This document shows, one piece after another, positions 5,658 to 10,309 of a stretch of DNA of 10,309 nucleotides. The notes under the pieces were generated by a model. That model had not been told where the DNA came from and did not search any database. It saw only the letters and a program-made list of their open reading frames with translations. Each line of letters begins with the position of its first letter. The stretch's first letter is position 1. The position numbers and the translations under genes are program-made. Source of the DNA: Puniceicoccales bacterium (GTDB taxonomy: Bacteria > Verrucomicrobiota > Verrucomicrobiia > Opitutales > UBA953); assembly GCA_031289285.1 (NCBI GenBank), contig JAITPT010000178.1, positions 1 to 10,309 of the forward strand, given 5' to 3'.

Positions 5658-5671
5658 GCGACACTTTTTCA

Positions 5672-6817
5672 ATGAGTATTCCTAAAACACAAAAGGGGAC
5701 GGTGCCCGTCGTCTGGATCCCAAAACGCGAACGTTATATGCTTACCACTTATACAGACGGTCAGAAGCGGCGACGATTCTTTTTGAAGGAAGCTGAGGCA
5801 CTGCGCGAATGGAAACTCCACGTGCGGGCAGTGGCTGCTTATGGGTCTCACGCCGCCGCTTACGATGTTCACGCACATCGCGAATTCGAAGAGGCAAAGC
5901 GGTTGGCTGATGGTGCCGATTTGCGAGATATTGTTAGAGAGTGGCGAGCAGCAGGACACGGGGCCGTTAAGGTCGTGAGCGTCGCCGATGCCGCTAATGA
6001 GTATTTGTTGGGACTGGGGAAACGTGGGTTGGCAGTTTCCCACGTGGGGACAGTGCGCGGTCATATTCGGGCTTTCGTGGAGACGTTCGGAAAGGTGCTG
6101 TGCGTGTCTGTGCCAGGGGCAGCAGTGTTGGATTGGCTGCTGGGGCTGGGGGTGGCTCCTAAGACGGTCAGGAATTATCGGAAGTCACTGTCAGCGTTTT
6201 TCGCTTGGGCAGGGAGACGGGGGTATGTGAGCACGTCACCAATGATAGGGGTGATCGAACAGGATTTGCCCGTCGTGCCAGCACCGTCGAAGGGGACGTT
6301 GAGCGTGATGCAGTGTCGGGATTTGCTCGCGTGGGGCGAACGCGAGCGGCCAGAATGGTGCGTGTGGTTCGCTCTTCAGTTTTTCGCGGGGTTGCGGCAT
6401 TCGGAGGCAGGGCGGTTCAGGTGGGAATGGGTAGATTTCGAGCGTCGGGTGCTGACGTTGCCAGGGTGGCATGAGGATGAACGGATGGTAAAGACAGGCG
6501 ATAATTGGGCATTGCACGGGTTGCCCGAAAATCTTTGGGCATGGTTGGAGAAATATAAGGGGCAATTTGCGGTGCCTTCGGAATCTGAATTGAAAAGGGT
6601 GCGAGCAAAGGTGTGGCCCGCTGTTATCGGGTGCGCTTGGCCACAGAATGGGCCGCGACATACTTTTTGCATGATGCTGTGCTCGCTGCACGGTGACGCC
6701 GGTAAGGTGGCAACTTGGTCTCGGCATACGTCGCCCGCACAACTCTACCAGAGTTATGTGACGCATCTGGTGAGTCGGGTGGCGGCGGAAGAGTATTGCG
6801 GGATTGTGCCGGCGTGA
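5672..6817 (+). CDS. Tyrosine recombinase / integrase of a mobile element
   Basis: A 381-residue site-specific recombinase. An N-terminal region rich in basic residues is followed by a SAM-like core-binding domain (about 103-195), which includes VAPKTVRNYRKSLSAFFAWA. The catalytic domain follows. Catalytic residues are R242 in FAGLRHSEAGRFRW, K274 in the beta-hairpin, R329 in GPRHTF, H352 in SRHTSPAQLY and the nucleophile Y362 in QSY. The first position of the usual HxxR box is N326, not His. The frame is open further upstream to 5546, but that stretch is dispersed-repeat DNA, so I start at ATG 5672-5674; there is no Shine-Dalgarno. The gene converges on the minus-strand element genes, so it is probably the integrase of that element. 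Its attachment sites are not identifiable here. Confidence 0.88.
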   Translation: MSIPKTQKGTVPVVWIPKRERYMLTTYTDGQKRRRFFLKEAEALREWKLHVRAVAAYGSHAAAYDVHAHREFEEAKRLADGADLRDIVREWRAAGHGAVKVVSVADAANEYLLGLGKRGLAVSHVGTVRGHIRAFVETFGKVLCVSVPGAAVLDWLLGLGVAPKTVRNYRKSLSAFFAWAGRRGYVSTSPMIGVIEQDLPVVPAPSKGTLSVMQCRDLLAWGERERPEWCVWFALQFFAGLRHSEAGRFRWEWVDFERRVLTLPGWHEDERMVKTGDNWALHGLPENLWAWLEKYKGQFAVPSESELKRVRAKVWPAVIGCAWPQNGPRHTFCMMLCSLHGDAGKVATWSRHTSPAQLYQSYVTHLVSRVAAEEYCGIVPA

Positions 6818-6846
6818 AGGTGGCGGCGGCGTTGAACGGTCGCTTA

Positions 6847-6861
6847 CTCCGCTACGCTCCG
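6847..6861. repeat. Short repeat in the convergent gap after the integrase
   Basis: CTCCGCTACGCTCCG in the 61-bp gap between the integrase and the converging small gene. It resembles GCTCGCTACGCTCGC in the primase linker (9671-9685). No terminator is evident in the gap. Confidence 0.45.
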
Positions 6862-6878
6862 TGGCGCGGGCGGCGGGG

Positions 6879-7157
6879 CTAAGCGTCGGCGTCGGTGTGC
6901 GGGCAGATTGTGAAGAGGGGGGTGATTTCAAGTTGCTCGTATATCCAGTATCCTTTGGGTCGCTCTTTCGCGAGGGCATTGAAGAGAGCACGTTGGTCGT
7001 AGATTTCGGGGGATGTGTAGGATTGGAGTTTTTCAAAGTCGAGTCGCCAAATGCCGGTGCGTTCATCTTGTGTCGCTCTTTTTAGTATCATGTCGGTGAC
7101 TGGGTTGTAGAGACGCGATTCTTCTCGCGTCTCTACTTTGAAGTGTTCTTGGCTCAT
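6879..7157 (-). CDS. Small protein of unknown function (92 aa), last gene of the element operon
   Basis: From the ATG at 7155-7157 the product is 92 residues, beginning MSQEHFKVETREESRLYNP. A longer frame goes up to 7226 but would overlap the preceding gene through an A-rich stretch coding for lysines, so I reject it. A third possible start is the ATG at 7089-7091, downstream of a palindrome. The C-terminal part (GIWRLDFEKL, RALFNALAKERPKGYWIYEQL) looks like a compact folded domain with conserved-looking aromatic residues, and it ends in an acidic HTDADA. I recognise no family. Residues about 8-17 (VETREESRLY) are encoded by a perfect palindrome (7107-7136) and probably derive from an inserted repeat. 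There is no Shine-Dalgarno; an A8 tract precedes the ATG. Confidence 0.65.
   Translation of the reverse strand: MSQEHFKVETREESRLYNPVTDMILKRATQDERTGIWRLDFEKLQSYTSPEIYDQRALFNALAKERPKGYWIYEQLEITPLFTICPHTDADA
7107..7136. repeat. Perfect 12-bp palindrome inside a coding region
   Basis: GTAGAGACGCGA (7107-7118) and TCGCGTCTCTAC (7125-7136) are exact inverted repeats around a 6-nt loop. The element lies in frame in the 92-aa gene. It has the look of a dispersed palindromic repeat and not of codon-level chance. Confidence 0.85.
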
Positions 7158-7164
7158 TTTTTTT

Positions 7165-7194
7165 ATTTGAGATTTGAGATTTGTTTTTTTTTTT
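7165..7194. repeat. 7-bp tandem repeat and T11 tract between two small genes
   Basis: ATTTGAG-ATTTGAG-ATTTG (7165-7183) is followed by eleven T (7184-7194). On the transcribed strand the stop codon of the upstream gene runs into the A tract. A homopolymer this long is prone to slippage. Confidence 0.7.
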
Positions 7195-7417
7195 AGTTTC
7201 CTGCCTCTTCTATGATTTTTGTGCAAAAATCTTCGATGGGCGTGTAGTCACTTTCTCCGGGGTCGTAGGTGCCTTCTGATATTGCGTTTATTAACGATGC
7301 CACATTCAGGGACATTTGCGGGTCTCTGAATGTGGCAACGATGTTGTTGGTTTTGTCGCGTATTTCGCCGGTGACGGCGTTACCGCTGTAGGGCGGTTTT
7401 AGTTCTCTGTAGTCCAT
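7193..7417 (-). CDS. Small acidic protein of unknown function (74 aa)
   Basis: ATG 7415-7417 to TAA 7193-7195, 74 residues beginning MDYRELKPPYSGNAVTGEI. It starts 14 nt after the RusA-family gene ends, so it belongs to the same operon. The C-terminal part is acidic (GESDYTPIEDFCTKIIEEAGN). The middle, VATFRDPQMSLNVAS, is encoded by a long palindrome (7298-7337), so this part may have come from a repeat insertion. No family is recognised, and there is no Shine-Dalgarno. It may be an accessory replication or regulatory protein of the element, but the sequence does not show which. Confidence 0.65.
   Translation of the reverse strand: MDYRELKPPYSGNAVTGEIRDKTNNIVATFRDPQMSLNVASLINAISEGTYDPGESDYTPIEDFCTKIIEEAGN
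7298..7337. repeat. Long palindrome inside a coding region
   Basis: TGCCACATTCAG (7298-7309) pairs exactly with CTGAATGTGGCA (7326-7337). The stem continues inward as GGAC/GTCT with one G-T wobble, giving about 16 bp around an 8-nt loop. It lies in frame in the middle of the 74-aa gene. Confidence 0.85.
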
Positions 7418-7431
7418 AGTTTTGTGTGTTG

Positions 7432-7890
7432 TTAGTGTAGGTGTGTTAGTGTGATTTCGACTCGCGGGTTTCGCGGGTCAAATTGGAAGGCGGGCATGTG
7501 TCGTAAGAGATGCTCGCTGTCGTCGTCCGGTATTAGGCCGGATTCGGTGATGCCGTCGTAGGCAGACTTGAGACTGGCCAGGGCGTTGTCGGTGTCGCGG
7601 CGGCGACGGTCTTTGAAAAAGAAGGTGGCGTGGGCTTCGGTGTAGTGCCACGGGGCAGTCTCGACTTGTTGGGCTTCGACGGCGGAGCGCGTGAGGGCAC
7701 GGTATTTTTTGACGGCGGCTGCTTTGGCAAAGCGCGCGCCAACGCTGCCACAGGGGCAGTTGGGCGAGAGGCGGCGACACGGGAGGGGTAGGATTAGGCG
7801 GATTGTTTCGAGCGGGGCCGCGCCATGAATGGCGGGCACAGCACTTGCTGTCTGCGGAGTCGGCACGGAAGGCGAGGGCGGATTGTTCAT
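7432..7890 (-). CDS. RusA-family Holliday junction resolvase
   Basis: A 152-residue protein. After a proline- and alanine-rich leader (about 1-28) comes the RusA-like core: a beta strand (IRLILPLP), a basic helix (AKAAAVKKYRAL), then HATFFFKDRRRRDTDNALASLKSAYDG and LIPDDDSEHLL. D99, D101 and the D122-D124 cluster fit the acidic metal-binding residues of RusA (D70, D72, D91 in E. coli). RusA enzymes resolve four-way junctions and are typical of prophages and related elements. The ATG overlaps the TAA of the preceding primase gene by one base (TAATG), so translation is probably coupled. Compared with E. coli RusA (120 residues) it has about 30 extra residues at the N-terminus, and a later start cannot be excluded. 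Confidence 0.85.
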   Translation of the reverse strand: MNNPPSPSVPTPQTASAVPAIHGAAPLETIRLILPLPCRRLSPNCPCGSVGARFAKAAAVKKYRALTRSAVEAQQVETAPWHYTEAHATFFFKDRRRRDTDNALASLKSAYDGITESGLIPDDDSEHLLRHMPAFQFDPRNPRVEITLTHLH

Positions 7891-10271
7891 TATGGGTTGT
7901 GGAAGATTTTTTGTTCGGGTTTTGAGTTGGTGGTGATAGTGGTGATTATGATTTCTCCGGCTTCGGAGAGGTCTGCTAAGTATTCGTTGCGTTGGCGCTG
8001 ATTGAAGCGGCGGGTGCGATTGGTGAGCTGGCTGCGGGTGAGGCCGTGGGGCATGGATTGTTTGATTAGTTTTAGAAGATAGTTTTTGTCTTTTTCGATG
8101 TAACTCTCGGAGACGCTGGAGAATATTAGTTCGGAGAATGTTTCGTTTATTTGGCGGATTATTTTTGTGGCGATTGTGGCGTGAATGGGGGCTATGGTTT
8201 GTGTGGCTATGGTGTCGGGTAGGGCGTCGCCGGTGGCGAGAATTAGGGCAACTTTGCGGGCGTTCTCGCCGGCCTTGCCCCAGATGCGGTCTATGCCTTT
8301 GGATTTGATCAGGTGGTCTTGCATTTTGGTTTCGCTGAAGGTCTCGAAGTCGAGAAAGATTTGCTGGGCTTCAGGGGTGGTGATTAGTTGGTGCTGGTGG
8401 GGATTGGTGACGGCATTGACGTCGCCGGTGCCTTCTGGCGGGGGCGGGGTGTGCGCTGCCCATGCGGCGACAGCGGCGGCGAGGGAGGCGGGGACGTCAA
8501 GGTTGCGGGCAGCGGTGTAGTCTTTGGACGGGTTTTCTTGGGAATAGAAGGGGAGAATGCGGCCTATCCAGCCGTCACGAATTTCGTCAACGGTCATGCC
8601 GCCTGTCATGCGGTCCGGTGTGGTGGTGCCGTAAAGGCAGCAATGGGGTTGTTTGAGGGTGCGTCGGTCGGCCGCGGTGTATTGTTTGCCGATATACATG
8701 CTGCCAGCGCAGCTGTAGAGTTTCATTAGGAAGGGGATGATCTTGGAAAGGTGCGGGTTTTGCGCGGCTTGCTTGATTGATGCGAAGAGGTGTCCTACTT
8801 CGTCCCAGAGGAAGAGGGTCACGGGGCGTTCGGAGAAGCGTTTTTCGAGCGCGGCGTCGGAGGTGACGTCTTCGCCTCCGAGGATATTTTCGATGTGGGC
8901 AGCCTCGCAGAGGGCGACGATGCGGCGGCGGGCGTGGTCTTTGCCGGATGATGACTCGCCGATGCTGATGGTGTAGAGGTTGGTGCGGTTGTTCCACTCG
9001 TCGCGAACTTTACGCCCAAAGAGGGCGCCGCAGAATGTGAGGGCAGCAGCGAGGGCAAAGAGGGGTTGGCGTTTGAGGGCGGTGGCGTTGAGCCATGTGC
9101 AGATGTCACCGATGAGGCCGGGGGGAGTGAGGATGTAGTCGGGGAGGAGGGGGGCGGTGGCGTCTGTGGACGGAGTGGACTGGGTGGACTGTGTGGACGG
9201 AGTGGACACAGGACTCTGGACGCCGGACACAGGGAGTGGGACGATGGGACGCTGGGGGGCTGGGGCTTGGCGTAGGAGGTTGGCGGCGATGGCGCCGCCG
9301 ATGGCGAGGAGGCGGGCGGTGTCGCCGGCAGAATGGGTGTGTTCGGTGAGTATCCAGCCTGGGGGCTTTTCGGAGGGTGTGCGGTGGGCTACAGAGATTT
9401 TGCGCCGGAAGTCTCGGGCGTCGCGTGGGTCTGACATGTCCCAAGGGGGAATGCAGCGGGGGTTGTAGTCGGAGAGTAGGAGGGCTTCCGCCTGGGCTGG
9501 GGGGAGGGTGCAGCCGATGACGAGGGCGCGGGCTGCCCAGAGGAGGGCGGAGTGTCCGCCGTTGCCTTGGACGGCGGGGGCAACGGTGGCGAGGTAGCGG
9601 GTGGCGATGGCGAGGGCGTCGGAGGCGGGCGGCGGGGTGTAGGAGGACGCGATGGGTGAGGAGGGTGTTTGCTCGCTACGCTCGCTGACGCTGGCGGCGG
9701 GTGTGTAGTGCTGGCTGCGCTTTGCTGCGCCAACGCCGGAGGGCGGGCGGAAGCAATCGGGGAAGTTGGCTAAGGGGAGAGTGTCGGGTGCGAGGTGCGG
9801 TGACCATGTGTAAGGGATTAGGGTGCCGTCTGGCCGTGCGATTAGGGAGGGAGGGGCGAGGACGTAGAAGCCGTTTGAGCGGATGTCTATGCCGGGGGCG
9901 TAGTTGTTTTTGGATTTGGGTGGGGTGTCGGTAGAGAAATAGTAGTGTAGGCCGTTGTTGGGGGTGAGAGCGGTGATTGTGCGGGGTATTTCCGCGGTTG
10001 AGAGAATTTGTTTGAGGGTGTCGCGCCCGTCTATTTTGCCGTGGCAATCTACATCTACGATGTAGATGCCGGAGGCGTCGCCGCAAGCGATGGCGATGTT
10101 GTAGTTTGGGTTGGTGCGCCACCACTTTGTGATTTGGGCGGGGTCAGTGGTCGCTGCTTTGACGCCGTTGTAGGTGGCGGGCACTTTCTCATGCTTGCGG
10201 CATGGGAAGATGTGCCAGCCGCGAGCGGCATATTCAAGGGCGGCGCGGAGGAGTGGTGGCGTAGGTGTCAT
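7890..10271 (-). CDS. Primase-helicase: Prim-Pol domain fused to DUF3987
   Basis: A 793-residue replication protein of a mobile element. Residues about 8-177 form an archaeo-eukaryotic-type primase/polymerase (Prim-Pol): ALEYAARGWHIFPCR, the metal-binding DVD at 73-75, H109 in GLHYYF, and GIDIRSNGFYVLAPPS (127-142). A small helical primase-associated domain follows at about 218-296 (NGGHSALLWAARALV, YNPRCIPPW). A low-complexity linker (about 340-372) leads to a DUF3987 P-loop domain with Walker A GESSSGKD (438-445, Asp where Thr or Ser is usual) and Walker B TLFLWDE (485-491). The C-terminal ~75 residues look like a winged helix (GLTRSQLTNRTRRFNQ). Such fusions prime and unwind element DNA at its origin. 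The start ATG overlaps the stop of an upstream gene by 4 nt. Linkers carry repeat-derived sequence. Confidence 0.88.
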   Translation of the reverse strand: MTPTPPLLRAALEYAARGWHIFPCRKHEKVPATYNGVKAATTDPAQITKWWRTNPNYNIAIACGDASGIYIVDVDCHGKIDGRDTLKQILSTAEIPRTITALTPNNGLHYYFSTDTPPKSKNNYAPGIDIRSNGFYVLAPPSLIARPDGTLIPYTWSPHLAPDTLPLANFPDCFRPPSGVGAAKRSQHYTPAASVSERSEQTPSSPIASSYTPPPASDALAIATRYLATVAPAVQGNGGHSALLWAARALVIGCTLPPAQAEALLLSDYNPRCIPPWDMSDPRDARDFRRKISVAHRTPSEKPPGWILTEHTHSAGDTARLLAIGGAIAANLLRQAPAPQRPIVPLPVSGVQSPVSTPSTQSTQSTPSTDATAPLLPDYILTPPGLIGDICTWLNATALKRQPLFALAAALTFCGALFGRKVRDEWNNRTNLYTISIGESSSGKDHARRRIVALCEAAHIENILGGEDVTSDAALEKRFSERPVTLFLWDEVGHLFASIKQAAQNPHLSKIIPFLMKLYSCAGSMYIGKQYTAADRRTLKQPHCCLYGTTTPDRMTGGMTVDEIRDGWIGRILPFYSQENPSKDYTAARNLDVPASLAAAVAAWAAHTPPPPEGTGDVNAVTNPHQHQLITTPEAQQIFLDFETFSETKMQDHLIKSKGIDRIWGKAGENARKVALILATGDALPDTIATQTIAPIHATIATKIIRQINETFSELIFSSVSESYIEKDKNYLLKLIKQSMPHGLTRSQLTNRTRRFNQRQRNEYLADLSEAGEIIITTITTNSKPEQKIFHNP
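9163..9207. repeat. 9-bp tandem repeat, five units, in the primase linker
   Basis: Units TCTGTGGAC, GGAGTGGAC, TGGGTGGAC, TGTGTGGAC, GGAGTGGAC. On the coding strand they give a Ser/Thr/Gln/Pro-rich linker (STPSTQSTQSTPST) before the DUF3987 domain. Confidence 0.85.
9671..9688. repeat. Short repeat in the first primase linker
   Basis: GCTCGCTACGCTCGCTGA, with an internal direct repeat of CTCGCT. It encodes SVSERSE in the linker after the Prim-Pol domain. A related sequence lies at 6847-6861. Confidence 0.5.
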
Positions 10272-10309
10272 TTTTTTGGGTCGTGTATCTCCATGTAAGC
10301 GGTTATGAA
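10268..10309 (-). CDS. C-terminal end of an upstream operon gene (partial)
   Basis: The frame is open from the right edge of the window to TGA 10268-10270, giving 13 residues ending MEIHDPKK. The stop overlaps the start of the primase-helicase gene as ATGA, the classic coupling arrangement, which is the main reason to believe it is real. The product cannot be identified. Confidence 0.55.
   Translation of the reverse strand, partial: FITAYMEIHDPKK

Larger units (their letters stand above)
4773..5671. other. Gene-free, repeat-rich region between the small-ORF array and the integrase
   Basis: I find no convincing coding frame here. Frames that stay open run through repeated DNA on one strand and have no recognisable product. 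The content is two ~100-bp direct repeats, four A-tract/T-tract motifs, a hairpin-rich block (5301-5520) and a 10-bp tandem repeat (5531-5560). No tRNA gene that could serve as an attachment site is apparent. Confidence 0.7.

Noticed and set aside
5546..5671. N-terminal 42-residue extension of the integrase
   Set aside because: The frame is open but the DNA consists of a 10-bp tandem repeat and degenerate A/T motifs. The extension is Cys/Phe-rich and unlike integrase N-termini.
4773..5671. tRNA gene as an integration site
   Set aside because: I looked for cloverleaf-like spacing and a T-loop GTTCRANNC and found nothing convincing.
6236..7066. A 276-codon minus-strand frame opposite the integrase
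   Set aside because: It overlaps both the integrase catalytic domain and the 92-aa gene and is proline-rich low complexity with no domain.

Overview
The window looks like a bacterial chromosome segment where a housekeeping block meets repeat-rich DNA and the edge of an integrated mobile element. My best guess at the host is Verrucomicrobiota or a close relative. The reasons are the style of the tyrosine recombinase, the REP-associated transposase fragment, the GC-rich genes with almost no Shine-Dalgarno sequences, and the many short dispersed palindromic and tandem repeats. No rRNA or tRNA is present to confirm this.

Left part (1-4269). The C-terminal end of a REP-associated Y1 transposase (1-360, +) is followed by a diverged, opposite-strand copy of the last ~198 bp of atpC (413-610). 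The intact atpC and atpD (minus strand) come next, encoding the epsilon and beta subunits of F1 ATP synthase. Divergent from atpD is ilvE (2734-3600, +), a branched-chain aminotransferase. ilvE converges on ruvC (3658-4269, minus), a Holliday-junction resolvase.

Middle part (4270-5671). About 1.4 kb holds no conventional gene but is dense in repeats. The most interesting item is a tandem array of three ~160-bp units. Each unit carries an ATG-to-TAA frame of 22 codons, and the last 12 residues are identical in all three copies while the DNA differs only at synonymous positions there. After it come two copies of a ~100-bp direct repeat, several copies of an A-tract/T-tract motif (AAAAGGGACAGACACTTTT), and a patchwork of hairpins and 10-bp repeats.

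Right part (5672-10309). A tyrosine recombinase (+) faces a minus-strand gene run that continues off the right edge: the tail of an unknown gene, a 793-aa Prim-Pol/DUF3987 primase-helicase, a RusA-family resolvase, and two small proteins of unknown function. The genes overlap or lie closely spaced and form a probable operon. Together they read as the replication and integration module of an integrated element (prophage, phage satellite or integrative plasmid). Both small genes contain long perfect or near-perfect palindromes inside their reading frames, and the linkers of the primase contain further short repeats, so dispersed repeats appear to have entered coding sequence without breaking the frame.
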